Origin: Acidimicrobiia bacterium
Lineage (GTDB): Bacteria > Actinomycetota > Acidimicrobiia > UBA2766
Assembly (NCBI GenBank): GCA_020850945.1
Contig: JADZDR010000074.1
Location: 36,865 to 100,864, forward strand
DNA: 64,000 nt
Direction: 5' to 3'
The notes under the pieces are model-generated. The model was not told where the DNA came from. It was given only the letters and a program-made list of their open reading frames with translations, and did no database searches. Positions 8,979 through 17,425 of this stretch are shown here, in pieces. Position numbers and translations under genes: made by a program. The first letter of the stretch is position 1; the number at the start of each line of letters is the position of its first letter.

Positions 8979-9392
8979 GTGAGCTACGTGGTCGCGGAGA
9001 GCTGCACCGACTGCGGTGCGTGCATCCCGGCGTGCCCGCGTGCGGCGATCCATCCCAGCGTCTTCGGCCCCGTCCCCCTCACGGTCGACCCGCTTGCCTG
9101 CAACGACTGCGACTCCTGCGCGCGGGTCTGCCCGGAGCACGCCATCGCCGCCGACCCCGAATGGCCCATATGCCGGGGCCGGGGCTGCCCGCTCACGAGC
9201 CGTCGCTACTCGTGCTGGGCGTGCACGGAGTCCCGCATCCGCTGCCTCGAATGCGGCGGGCCGCTCTGGAAGGGCCCCGACGACGGACTGTGGCGCTGTC
9301 CGGCGTGCGAGATCGAGGGCCGCGTGTCCTGTCCCAAGTTGCGCAAGCACCGCGCCGGGAATCGCGACAGCCTCCAGACTCTGGGTACCTGA
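8979..9392 (+). CDS. Two-cluster ferredoxin with C-terminal zinc-ribbon-like Cys motifs
   Basis: The 137-residue protein starts at GTG with GGAGGG upstream. Residues 9-51 carry two [4Fe-4S] ferredoxin motifs (CTDCGACIPACP and CNDCDSCARVCP). A second half holds CRGRGC, CWAC, CLEC and CPAC pairs, which look like one or two rubredoxin or zinc-ribbon knuckles. Such a fusion could pass electrons between a low-potential pool and the nitroreductase encoded just upstream. The last five codons and the stop lie inside a 48-bp perfect palindrome (9378-9425), so the palindrome may have replaced the original 3' end or serves as terminator. Confidence 0.75.
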   Translation: MSYVVAESCTDCGACIPACPRAAIHPSVFGPVPLTVDPLACNDCDSCARVCPEHAIAADPEWPICRGRGCPLTSRRYSCWACTESRIRCLECGGPLWKGPDDGLWRCPACEIEGRVSCPKLRKHRAGNRDSLQTLGT

Positions 9393-9425
9393 GCGGCGAT
9401 ATATCGCCGCTCAGGTACCCAGAGT
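9378..9425. repeat. Perfect 48-bp palindrome, copy 1 of a dispersed repeat
   Basis: Every base from 9378 to 9425 pairs with its partner around a GATATATC centre. Bases 9378-9423 recur identically at 24149-24194. It sits between convergent genes and covers the ferredoxin stop codon. It could act as a bidirectional terminator, but exact duplication 14.8 kb away suggests a REP-like or MITE-like palindromic element. Confidence 0.8.
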
Positions 9426-9459
9426 GTGTGTATGCGAGTGTTCGTGCGTGTCGGGAAGG

Positions 9460-10383
9460 TCAGGGCTCGATGGCGACAGCCGCGATCGGAGGCAGGTCGT
9501 CGCGGACGAGCTCGAACTCGCGACCGCCGTCGCGGCTCACGAGGAGCTCCCCCGCAGTCGTCCCCGCGGCCACGAGGCCGGGTACGGCCGCGATTCCCTG
9601 ACGTTCCACGTTCCCCGCGAATCCCTCGCACACGAGCTCCCACGCGACAGGCGTGTTCGCCTCGCTGCGGAAGAGCGCGGCCTCCGGTCCCCCCTCCTCC
9701 CAGAAGGGAGGAGGCCCCGACGCAGACGACATGAGGAGCACATCGCCTGTCCGGGCGAGGGCCTGTGTGTATCCCCGGTCGACGCCGTCCATCTCCCACG
9801 TCCAGGCGGCCCCTGCGTCCCGACTCATGTGGAAGCCCATTCCGGTCGTGGCGGACCAGAGCGGACCGTCGATCACGACGGCGTGCACGTCCTCGTAGAG
9901 CCCTTCGTTGCGGGCGGCCCACGTGACGCCCCGGTCCTCGGACACGGCGACCCCCCCCGCCTCCACTCCGACCACGATGCGGTCACCCTCGAGGCACACC
10001 GCGCAGAGGTCCGCCGGCCCCCACGGCGAGTACCACTCGGAATACCCCACGACACTCTCGAGGCCCGTGAATCGCACGGCACCGTCGCCCCCCAACTCGA
10101 TGAGGGCGGCGGGTTCGATCCCGACATAGACGCCGCCGCGCGGCGCGGGGGTGACGACCCAGATCATCGCCCCCTCCAGTCCGAGCTCCTCCCAATCCGG
10201 AGATCCGGGGGCGACACGCACGTGCACACCGACCTTCTCGGAGGCGACGACCAGGCGGCCATCCCGCACGTCCAGTGTCTCTAGGGGGTGGCCCTCGAAC
10301 CCGGTGCCGCGCACGACCCCGGCAGGGTCGACGGACACGAGGCCCTGTTCGGTCGCGAGATGGATTACCCCCGGCACGGTCAC
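9460..10383 (-). CDS. Asp-box (BNR-repeat) beta-propeller protein
   Basis: The 307-residue protein carries repeated Asp-box motifs of the S-x-D-x-G-x-x-W type: SEDRGVTW, SRDAGAAW and SRDGGREF, spaced about one propeller blade apart. It has no signal peptide, so it is probably cytoplasmic. Related proteins occur as sialidase-like or photosystem-II-assembly-like propellers and as photolyase-neighbour proteins of unknown role. The first codon is ATG at 10383. It stands between the ferredoxin gene (convergent) and a small hypothetical gene upstream. No enzymatic function can be assigned. Confidence 0.65.
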   Translation of the reverse strand: MTVPGVIHLATEQGLVSVDPAGVVRGTGFEGHPLETLDVRDGRLVVASEKVGVHVRVAPGSPDWEELGLEGAMIWVVTPAPRGGVYVGIEPAALIELGGDGAVRFTGLESVVGYSEWYSPWGPADLCAVCLEGDRIVVGVEAGGVAVSEDRGVTWAARNEGLYEDVHAVVIDGPLWSATTGMGFHMSRDAGAAWTWEMDGVDRGYTQALARTGDVLLMSSASGPPPFWEEGGPEAALFRSEANTPVAWELVCEGFAGNVERQGIAAVPGLVAAGTTAGELLVSRDGGREFELVRDDLPPIAAVAIEP

Positions 10384-10417
10384 GACGTCACCTTACCGAC
10401 TCGTTCGCCGCCTTGCT

Positions 10418-10873
10418 CTAGGCCTTCGACCCGTCCCCGTCTCCCGTGCCCTGCGCCGCACCGGCCGGCTGCGCGTCCGGCGTGGTCTCGGCCTCGGCCC
10501 CGGTCCGCGTGGCGAGGCGAGGCCGCTTGCGCACCGTCTCGGTCTCCTTCTCGGCGGCCTCCGCCGCCCGTTCACGGTTCTCCTTGCGCCGCTCCTTGGC
10601 CTTGCCCACGTGCTCCTTGCGGTCGTCGCTCCAGTGGCTCTGCTTGCGGGTCTTGAACAGCGCCCGCAGGAGGAGGCGGATCGTCTCACGTCGCGTGGCG
10701 ACGTGGACTAGGCCGGGCAGGTCGTCCTCGCACATCGTGATCGTGAAGTCCCAGTGGACGGGCTCGTGGATCGTGCCCCGGATGACGAGCTCGTCGTCCT
10801 GGCGCAGCACTACGTACTCGCGGAAGTCCATCACGAGCTCTTTGCGGCCGAGGCCCTTGGACTTGAGCTTCAT
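10418..10873 (-). CDS. Conserved-looking small protein with charged C-terminal tail
   Basis: This 151-residue protein has a compact N-terminal part (about 75 residues, with strand-rich MDFREYVVLRQDDELVIRG and a helix) followed by a Lys/Arg/Glu-rich segment and an Ala/Gly/Thr tail likely to be disordered. A GAGGGTGAG ribosome site precedes the ATG. An internal start at codon 15 is possible. It lies 40 bases after the acyl-CoA dehydrogenase gene and may be the last gene of the long Mo-enzyme operon. I do not recognise the family. Confidence 0.55.
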   Translation of the reverse strand: MKLKSKGLGRKELVMDFREYVVLRQDDELVIRGTIHEPVHWDFTITMCEDDLPGLVHVATRRETIRLLLRALFKTRKQSHWSDDRKEHVGKAKERRKENRERAAEAAEKETETVRKRPRLATRTGAEAETTPDAQPAGAAQGTGDGDGSKA

Positions 10874-10913
10874 TCGTACTCACCCTCCAGCAGCATTGCG
10901 TGTTCCTGTGGAC

Positions 10914-12152
10914 TCAGAGCCGTTCGGCCGCGCTCAGGGCGACACGGTCAAGCGTGCCGTCCATGATCGAGAGCAGCTTGGCGTCCCGGTAGAACTTCTC
11001 GACGGGGTACTCCTTCGAGATCCCGTATCCCCCGAACACCTGGATCATCTCGGACGTGATCTGCATGACTGCCTCGGAGGCCATGGTCCGCGCCTCGAAG
11101 GCGAGGCGCAGATCGGGGCGCCCCTGCGTGAGGAGCCAAGCGGACTTCCAGAGCATGAGGCGGGACGCTTCGAGACGGCGGGACGCGTCGAAGAGCTTCA
11201 TCTGCACGAGCTGGTGCTCGAAGATCGCCCGCCCACCCTGCGCCCGTGCCTTGGCGTGGGTGAGGGCCTCCTCGAACGCGGCGCGGGCCACGCCGACGGC
11301 GAGCAACCCCACGGACGTGTTCCCGGTCGTGACTATGAACTCGAGGAGCGTGCGGTACATGGGGCCCGCCGGGACGATGCACATCTCGTCGGGGACCCAG
11401 ACGTCGTCGAAGTAGATCTCGGCCTGGTTCAGGGCACGCAGGCCGAGCTTGTCGAGGGGCCGTCCCCGGCTGATTCCGTCGAGGTCACCCGGGATGAGGA
11501 AGACGCCCGTGCCCGACATGTCGGAGTCGGCGTCCGCGGCGGCCATGAGGAGGATGAAATCGGCGTACCAGCCGTTCGACACGAAGGCCGATTTCGCCCC
11601 GTTCACGAGGAATCCTCCGCCCTCGGCGCGCTGCACGGTGACACCGCTGCCGGCCTCCTCGTGACTCGCCTTCGTGCGGAAGTGGATGTCCTTCTCGCCG
11701 AAAGTGAAGATGTCGGACCCGACCTGGGGTTCGGTTATCGCCCAGCAGCCACTGTGGATGCCCTGTGCGTCCTCGACGAATGCCTCCGCGTACTCCTTGT
11801 AGCGGGGGTGGCGGGCGGCGAGCCCGAACATCTGGATCACGAAGTGGCCGATCGGGGCGACGAGGAGGTGGCTCGCGAGACCGCCACCGCCGGCAGCGAG
11901 CTCCTCGAGGATCACGTAGCTCGCGAACGGAGGCAGGCCGAGGCCACCCTCCTCTTCGGGCACGGTGAGCTTGTGCAGGCCCATCTCGTACGAGCGGGCG
12001 AGGATCTCCTTGAACTTGCCGCTCGTGTAGGCCTCGGCCGGATCGGAGATCGTGTCGATCTCGGCCTCGGCCGGGCGCAGCTCGTTGGCGACGAAGTCAC
12101 GTGTGAGCTTCTGGGCGTCCGTGATCTCGTCCGGCAGGTCGAACCCGAACAT
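10914..12152 (-). CDS. Acyl-CoA dehydrogenase family protein
   Basis: The 412-residue flavoprotein has the family signatures: CWAITEPQVGSD in the middle beta domain, the GGYGISKEYPVEKFYRDAK segment near the C-terminus, and the usual three-domain length. These enzymes oxidise acyl-CoA to enoyl-CoA and hand electrons to ETF. The Glu of the common Y-E-G-T motif, the catalytic base in medium-chain enzymes, is Asp here (IMDGTLD). The ATG follows the alpha2 stop codon by one base with AAGGAGG upstream, so it is tightly coupled to the molybdoenzyme. That linkage suggests it acts on the molybdoenzyme pathway after CoA activation. Confidence 0.85.
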   Translation of the reverse strand: MFGFDLPDEITDAQKLTRDFVANELRPAEAEIDTISDPAEAYTSGKFKEILARSYEMGLHKLTVPEEEGGLGLPPFASYVILEELAAGGGGLASHLLVAPIGHFVIQMFGLAARHPRYKEYAEAFVEDAQGIHSGCWAITEPQVGSDIFTFGEKDIHFRTKASHEEAGSGVTVQRAEGGGFLVNGAKSAFVSNGWYADFILLMAAADADSDMSGTGVFLIPGDLDGISRGRPLDKLGLRALNQAEIYFDDVWVPDEMCIVPAGPMYRTLLEFIVTTGNTSVGLLAVGVARAAFEEALTHAKARAQGGRAIFEHQLVQMKLFDASRRLEASRLMLWKSAWLLTQGRPDLRLAFEARTMASEAVMQITSEMIQVFGGYGISKEYPVEKFYRDAKLLSIMDGTLDRVALSAAERL

Positions 12153-12153
12153 C

Positions 12154-14931
12154 TCAGCCTCCTTGGTTGCCCGGCATCCTGCGGAAATCGACCCGCGTGG
12201 CACGGTCCACCGTTGCGGGTTGCCATGCGGTCGGAGTGTAGGAGAGGTGGCCGTACCCGCCGGCGAGATGGAGCCACTTGACCATGCCGCCCTCGACTTC
12301 GTTCGGGCCCCTCCACCCGGGGAACTGCCAGCTCTCCCAGCCGTTGTACACGATGATCTGCCCGGGCCGAACGGACGGTGACACCTTGGCACGAACGATG
12401 AAGCCACCCGTGTCGTTGAACACCTCGATCACGTCGTGATCCCCGACCCCGCGCACGTGGGCATCGTCCGGGTTGACTGCGGCATGTGGTTCGCCGCGGT
12501 GGGTCTGGAGGAGCACCCTGTTCCCGATGTTCATCCTGTGCACGCTCCACCGGCAGTGCCCGGACGTGAGCTCGAGGGGATGGTCGCCGCCCATCGCTGG
12601 TGGGGCCTTGTGTGTGGGCAGGGCCTCATCCGCTTCGAGGAACCAGGGATGGTCGATGTAGAACTGCGCCCGCCGCGTCAGCGTCGGGTAGGGATCGCCT
12701 TGTTCGACGTGGTTGCGCAACGGAACGTGCGTCTCGCCGTCGGGGAAGGGTGACGCCTGTGCCTTCGCGTAGGGCAGGACCCCCCATCCGCTGAAGGGGA
12801 TGTGGCCGTTCCGGCGTGCACTCGCGAGGTCGGTTCCCTCGGGGAGGGCGCCTGTGTGCGCCGAGTCCCGCAGCATCTCGTCGGCGAGCACCTCCGGGTC
12901 GGTGAAGTGCCCGTCGAGGGTGTACGTGTTCCACAGGTCGGCATACCGGTGCACGATCCCGGCGCGGTCCGTGTAGGACTCGAGTCCACGTCGCTCCGCC
13001 TCCGCCGATATCTCCGTGGTGAGGCGGGCGAAGATGTCCCACTCCGTCAGGGCATCCCCGGCCGGGTCCTGCGCCTTGTCCGAGAACGTGAGGTGCATGA
13101 GGTGCGGTGTCGGGATGTGGAAGTCGATCTTCTCGTAGTGCTGCGCAGCCGGAAGGACGAGGTCGGCCTGCAACGCCGTGGCAGACATGCGCTGGTCGAT
13201 GACCACGACGAGATCGAGGCTCGACCAGAGGTCGTCGAGGATCCCGCCGCCACCCCGGGTGCGGCGCCGCATGTTGCCCCCGCACTCGATGAGCACGCGG
13301 GGCGGAGAGGAGAACGCGGTGTCGGCGCCTGCCCACCAACCGGCAGCGACGGCCTCGTCCACGAACGACTCGAACGGCCGGGACATGGACGGGTCGTGCC
13401 AGGCGGTCTTCGTCCAACGGTCCCGATATCCGGTGTTCGCCCACCAGTGGAAGAACGGCGGGAACATCTGTGTGGCGAGCCGGGCCAGACTCGAGGTGGC
13501 GATCTCGTCCGTTGCCGTCGGGTCGTTCGCCCTCTCGGCGGCGGCGAGCATCTCGAGCCCGAGCATGACCGTCTCCGCACCCTCCACGCCCGGCTGGAAC
13601 TTGGCCATGGCGATGGCCGGTCCGTCGAACATGCCCGCGCTCCACGCCCGGATCCCCGTGCCCTTCTTGCCCCAGTTGCCGGTCAGGGCGAGGAGCAGGC
13701 AGAGGGACCGCTCCACGAGGTCGCCGTGGTAGTACTTCGAGGCCGCGGCGCCGAAGAGGATGTTCGTGCGGTTGCGGGCGACCTTGCGGGCGAGCTCGCG
13801 GATCGTGTCGGCGTGGGCGCCACAGTGCCGGGAGGCCAGTTCGGGCGTGTGCTCGGCGTCGAGCCGGGCGCGCAGGAGCTCCAGCACTGGCCGGGCTGTC
13901 GTCCTCGACCCGTCGCCGAGCGTGACCTCGAGGCCGCCGGCCAGGTCGGGGACTTGCCCGCTCTTCAGCGAGGCCCGGTCGGCAGGCACGAGCTCACCGT
14001 CGACGAGGTGGAAGAACTCGACCTCCGATCCTGCGGGATCGATGTCGGAGGCCCGCAGGAACCTGCCCGTGTCCGCTCGCACGAGGAGCGAGAGGTCGGT
14101 CTGCTCCGCCACGAACTCGCGGTCGAGCAGATCCTCGGAGAGGATCACCTGGCACATGGCGAGGGCGAGGGCGGCGTCCGACCCGGGCTGGACGGGGACG
14201 TGCACGTCGCAGTGCATCGCCGACGCGTTGTAGTCCGGCGCGAACATGACGACTTCGGCGCCGCGGTAGCGCGCCTCGAACACGAAGTGGGCGTGGGGGA
14301 TGCGGGTGAACGACGGGTTGAGATGCCATATCAGGACGAGGTCCGAGTGGAACCAGTCGTCGATCGACGAGACGAAGCCGTACTTGCCGAACGTGATGTG
14401 CATGCCGACATTGAAGTCGTTGGTCGTGGCGTTGAAGTCGGTGATCGTGCCGCCGAGCTGGTTCATGAAACGATGTGTCGGCGCGATGGTCGTCATCTCC
14501 GGCGTGCCTTCGTGGAGGACGGCCTGGGGCCCGTCGGCCTCGATGGCGTCGACGATCGCGCCGGCGAGGAGGCCGAGCGCCTCGTCCCAGCCGATCGTTT
14601 CCCAGCGGCCGCTCCCGCGGGCCCCGACGCGCCTGAGAGGTCTCGTCACGCGGTCGGGGTTGTCGAGCTGCCTGCTCCAGGCTGCACCCTTGTTGCAGCC
14701 CATCGGGTTCTTGTCAGGCACGCCGGCCTCGACGGGCGCGAACGTCCCCGTCGCCTCCTCGAAACGCACCGAGCCGTCCCCCGCGAAGACGCGGTAGGAG
14801 CAGTTCCCGGGATAGCAGTCGACGCAGTGAGTGCCCCACGTGACCGAGTCCCAGGCCCACCTACTTCGATAGCGGTCGCCTGCATCGGGCCGGGGGGCGC
14901 CCGCTGTCATGTCAGGAGCTCGGATGCCCAT
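12154..14931 (-). CDS. Molybdopterin oxidoreductase catalytic subunit alpha2 (type II DMSO-reductase-like)
   Basis: A bis-MGD catalytic subunit of 925 residues. The N-terminal cluster site is H35-x3-C39-x4-C44-x34-C79, the type II pattern of NarG/EbdA. The stretch that holds the Mo-ligand Asp in NarG (TPDAHF) reads RIPHAHF here, so His213 replaces Asp. The C-terminal cofactor domain is complete (SGHCRWSVH, NDTGGFIVRAKV, GQIIVYNGWE). There is no twin-arginine signal. The chosen ATG has CAGCAGG upstream; an ATG at 14910 is an alternative. It lies downstream of gamma, beta and chaperone genes, so it may share their subunits with alpha1. It is separated from the chaperone gene by a hairpin and coupled to the dehydrogenase. 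Function is inferred as substrate oxidation or reduction; the substrate is unknown. Confidence 0.85.
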   Translation of the reverse strand: MGIRAPDMTAGAPRPDAGDRYRSRWAWDSVTWGTHCVDCYPGNCSYRVFAGDGSVRFEEATGTFAPVEAGVPDKNPMGCNKGAAWSRQLDNPDRVTRPLRRVGARGSGRWETIGWDEALGLLAGAIVDAIEADGPQAVLHEGTPEMTTIAPTHRFMNQLGGTITDFNATTNDFNVGMHITFGKYGFVSSIDDWFHSDLVLIWHLNPSFTRIPHAHFVFEARYRGAEVVMFAPDYNASAMHCDVHVPVQPGSDAALALAMCQVILSEDLLDREFVAEQTDLSLLVRADTGRFLRASDIDPAGSEVEFFHLVDGELVPADRASLKSGQVPDLAGGLEVTLGDGSRTTARPVLELLRARLDAEHTPELASRHCGAHADTIRELARKVARNRTNILFGAAASKYYHGDLVERSLCLLLALTGNWGKKGTGIRAWSAGMFDGPAIAMAKFQPGVEGAETVMLGLEMLAAAERANDPTATDEIATSSLARLATQMFPPFFHWWANTGYRDRWTKTAWHDPSMSRPFESFVDEAVAAGWWAGADTAFSSPPRVLIECGGNMRRRTRGGGGILDDLWSSLDLVVVIDQRMSATALQADLVLPAAQHYEKIDFHIPTPHLMHLTFSDKAQDPAGDALTEWDIFARLTTEISAEAERRGLESYTDRAGIVHRYADLWNTYTLDGHFTDPEVLADEMLRDSAHTGALPEGTDLASARRNGHIPFSGWGVLPYAKAQASPFPDGETHVPLRNHVEQGDPYPTLTRRAQFYIDHPWFLEADEALPTHKAPPAMGGDHPLELTSGHCRWSVHRMNIGNRVLLQTHRGEPHAAVNPDDAHVRGVGDHDVIEVFNDTGGFIVRAKVSPSVRPGQIIVYNGWESWQFPGWRGPNEVEGGMVKWLHLAGGYGHLSYTPTAWQPATVDRATRVDFRRMPGNQGG

Positions 14932-14984
14932 CGACAACCTGCTGTGTCTCGGCTTCGGGTTGGAAGCCCTGCGGCCTTCAGGCT

Positions 14985-15037
14985 CGGTCGAAACTGCAGC
15001 GCAGCGAGCAAAGCGAGCGAGAACTGTTTCGACCGAA
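14985..15037. terminator. Intra-operon stem-loop between chaperone and alpha2 genes
   Basis: TCGGTCGAAAC (14985-14995) pairs with GTTTCGACCGA (15027-15037) across a 31-base loop rich in GAGC/GCGAGC units. It fills the only gap of about 100 bases inside the Mo operon. It may be a partial terminator, a processing site or an mRNA-stabilising hairpin that sets alpha2 expression apart from beta/gamma. There is no T-run in the minus direction. Confidence 0.5.
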
Positions 15038-15042
15038 GCCTG

Positions 15043-15711
15043 TCAGCCCCCTTGGACTTCCCGGATGTAGGCGTGGTCTGCCGCCACGAACGCGGCGAGA
15101 CGATCGGCCGCCCACGCGAACGTGGCCGCGGGATCGGCTGCGGCGACCTGCTCGGCGAAGGACGGGATCCAGAGGGAGAGCTGGCGGTCGTGGAAGTCGA
15201 GCTGGGCCCGCCGGTAGGAACCGGCGAGGCGGTCCGACGGTGATGCCGCCTCCTTGAACGTGATGAACTGCATGAAGTCGCACTCGGTCCCGAGGTGGTC
15301 CGGGGCACGACCGGAGTCGTCTCCCGCCTGCAGTCCGAAGTACTCGTAGAACCGCACGACCTCGGCGAGGTTGCCTTCCGGGTCGTCGAAGTGCGTCCCC
15401 GCGCTGACCAGCGCCGGGCTGCCCTCGAAGACCTGGCCGAACTGGCTGCAGTAGTCGTCCTTGGTTATCCCGTCGGCGAGGGGCGCCGTGCCGGGGTCGA
15501 ACTCGAAGGAGAGCAGCTCGACAGCCGTCTCGAGCTCCTTCGTCCACTGGCCCGAGCACGCCATGTCGTAGTGCTCGCCGTCGGCACCGCCGAAGAACCG
15601 GCCGAACACCTGGTAGGTGGCGCTGCGCGCGGTCGTCTCGTTCTCCTCGATCTCGACCGCCTGCTGGCCCGTGTCCTTGAGCTCGAGGCCGGAGAGTGAG
15701 TAGATGAACAT
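15043..15711 (-). CDS. TorD/NarJ-family molybdoenzyme chaperone (delta subunit-like)
   Basis: The 222-residue, helix-rich protein shows the chaperone family's features: an early TARSATYQVFGRFF helix, the mid VVRFYEYFGL and the signature DHLGTECDFMQF near residues 130-145. Family members bind the apo-catalytic subunit and promote cofactor insertion. The start is ATG at 15711, ten bases after the beta-subunit stop, with GGAG just upstream; a longer frame to 15756 would overlap beta and lacks a better site. Position between beta and alpha2 matches nar, ebd and ddh operons. Because the alpha subunits have no Tat signal, its role is probably maturation and not export proofreading. Confidence 0.8.
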   Translation of the reverse strand: MFIYSLSGLELKDTGQQAVEIEENETTARSATYQVFGRFFGGADGEHYDMACSGQWTKELETAVELLSFEFDPGTAPLADGITKDDYCSQFGQVFEGSPALVSAGTHFDDPEGNLAEVVRFYEYFGLQAGDDSGRAPDHLGTECDFMQFITFKEAASPSDRLAGSYRRAQLDFHDRQLSLWIPSFAEQVAAADPAATFAWAADRLAAFVAADHAYIREVQGG

Positions 15712-15721
15712 ACGGGTCTCC

Positions 15722-16816
15722 TCAGCTCGAAGGCTTCGCCGTGATGTCGACGGCAACCTTCGACGGGCTGCGGTCGAGCTCGGCCGGATCCTGTGTGAAC
15801 GGACCGAACAGCGAATGCCACTGGTAGGCGATGAGCGTGTCCAGCATCTCGGACGTGCCGCCCGACCGCACCGTGGCGAGCTCGGACTGGAGCTTCTCGA
15901 TGGCGGAGTGCACCTTCGGTCCGAAGAGGGACTCGAGGTACTCGGGGGGGATACGGGGCGTGTCGTAGTCGATCGACATGTCCTCGTTCAGGCGGTACGG
16001 CGACAGGGGCGGGATGTAGAAGATGTTCGGGCCGGTCCCGAACTCGGGGTGGAGGGGCATCGCCACACCCCACTCGTGCACGAGCCGGTGGATCGGGCCT
16101 TCCTCGTCGTCGAGCATGCCGACGAACACGAGCCGGCCCGGGCACTGGCGGGCACACGCCGGCGCCACCTTCTCCTCGAGCCGCGGGAAGCACATGATGC
16201 AGTGCTGCGACACGTGCCGCGCGTAGTTGTAGTAGATCTTCTTGTAGGGGCACGCCTCCATGCAGAAGCGGAAGCCCTTGCAGACCTCTTCGTTGCGCAG
16301 CACGATGCCGTCCTCACGGCGCTTGTACATGGCGCCGGTCGGGCAGGCCTCGGCGCAGACGGGCCGCGTGCAGTGGTTGCAGAGGCGGGGGAGGTAGAAG
16401 TAGTAGGCGTTCGGGTACTCGCCGCCACCCTGGTCCTCGTCCCAGTTCATGCCCCACTTCGTGGTGCCGTCACCCTTGTCGACGGGGTGCAGGTAGGCCG
16501 AGTTGCCCTTGCCCCCGTAGAAGACCTCGTCGTAGTTGAACTCCCAGCCACCGCCGAATTCCTCCCGGTGTGGCTGGTGGCCGGGCCGGGGCTTGCCGTC
16601 CTCGAGGCCTCCGCCCATCTCCTCCCAGTTCTTCGGCGTGCCGAGCCCGGGCTGGGTGTTGACCGTCATCCACCACTCGTGGTCTTCGCCCTCCTCGGTC
16701 GTCCAGAGGACCTTGCAGGCCACGGAGCATGTCTGACAGCCCATGCACTTGTTCAAGTCGAAGACCATCGACACCTGGTCGGTCGGTCCGGTTTCCGGCT
16801 GCATGACGTTCGTCAC
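15722..16816 (-). CDS. Fe-S electron-transfer beta subunit (NarH/EbdB type, four clusters)
   Basis: The 364-residue protein has four cysteine groups: C24/27/30/34, C146/149/154/158, C179/185/189 and C206/209/221/225. In the third group Phe182 occupies the position of the missing Cys (CKGFRFCMEACP), as Trp does in NarH, which predicts one [3Fe-4S] and three [4Fe-4S] clusters. It should pass electrons from the molybdenum centre to the haem subunit. The GTG start has GAGAGGAG seven bases upstream. There is no signal peptide. It is the only beta subunit in the window, although three alpha subunits are encoded. Confidence 0.9.
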   Translation of the reverse strand: MTNVMQPETGPTDQVSMVFDLNKCMGCQTCSVACKVLWTTEEGEDHEWWMTVNTQPGLGTPKNWEEMGGGLEDGKPRPGHQPHREEFGGGWEFNYDEVFYGGKGNSAYLHPVDKGDGTTKWGMNWDEDQGGGEYPNAYYFYLPRLCNHCTRPVCAEACPTGAMYKRREDGIVLRNEEVCKGFRFCMEACPYKKIYYNYARHVSQHCIMCFPRLEEKVAPACARQCPGRLVFVGMLDDEEGPIHRLVHEWGVAMPLHPEFGTGPNIFYIPPLSPYRLNEDMSIDYDTPRIPPEYLESLFGPKVHSAIEKLQSELATVRSGGTSEMLDTLIAYQWHSLFGPFTQDPAELDRSPSKVAVDITAKPSS

Positions 16817-16828
16817 GGCAAACTCCTC

Positions 16829-17425
16829 TCAGCTCTCGTTCTCGAGGGGGATCCAGTTGGCGGACACGGCGCCGATACCGGCGCGCTCCTCGTTCGACCC
16901 GTCCCAGACTGCGACACCACACGAAGCCGGCGTCCCGCCGGACACATCACCCGAGAGGACGACGGCCCAGCGGCCTCCCTCGAGCGATGCTGCCGCAGTG
17001 ACACCGGCCGGCTGCGTGGCGTCGGCGAACACGCCGGGCCCCGACCCGACGAGGTCGAGGGGGACGCTGCGATCCGCCTGCCAGTACCAGATGTTCACGG
17101 GGGCGTCGTCACTCCCGAACGTCGTCACCGCCGCGTCGCCGTTCGCCGCGAAGAAGACCCCGGCGGCGTCGGCGAACTCGGTGTTGGGTGTCTCGGAGTC
17201 GGCCCACTCGAGACGCACGAAGAGACGTCCCGCCTGCGCCGCGGCGGAGACGTCCACCGACGACACGTTGCCGTAGGCCAGGTCGGCCCACTTCGTGCGG
17301 ATGTACTCGGTCGGCTGCGCTTCGAGGGGAACAGGGCCGAGCTCGACTGCTGTCGTCTCGACGTCGGCCCACGCGCTCGAGCGGGGGTCGGCGAGATCGC
17401 CGTCTTTGTTTGCCACTCGTGTCAT
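16829..17425 (-). CDS. Haem-binding gamma subunit, EbdC/DdhC-like (ethylbenzene-dehydrogenase haem domain)
   Basis: The 198-residue protein is rich in beta strands with the family's recognisable VNIWYWQADRS segment near residue 118 and a VRLEWADSETPNTEFAD element near residue 75. The family (gamma subunits of ethylbenzene and dimethylsulfide dehydrogenase) binds one b haem through Met and Lys and is normally periplasmic with a Sec leader. No leader is seen here: the N-terminus is MTRVANKDGDL. Its ATG overlaps the alpha1 stop (ATGA), and the beta gene follows 12 bases later. The haem ligands cannot be fixed without an alignment. Confidence 0.75.
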   Translation of the reverse strand: MTRVANKDGDLADPRSSAWADVETTAVELGPVPLEAQPTEYIRTKWADLAYGNVSSVDVSAAAQAGRLFVRLEWADSETPNTEFADAAGVFFAANGDAAVTTFGSDDAPVNIWYWQADRSVPLDLVGSGPGVFADATQPAGVTAAASLEGGRWAVVLSGDVSGGTPASCGVAVWDGSNEERAGIGAVSANWIPLENES

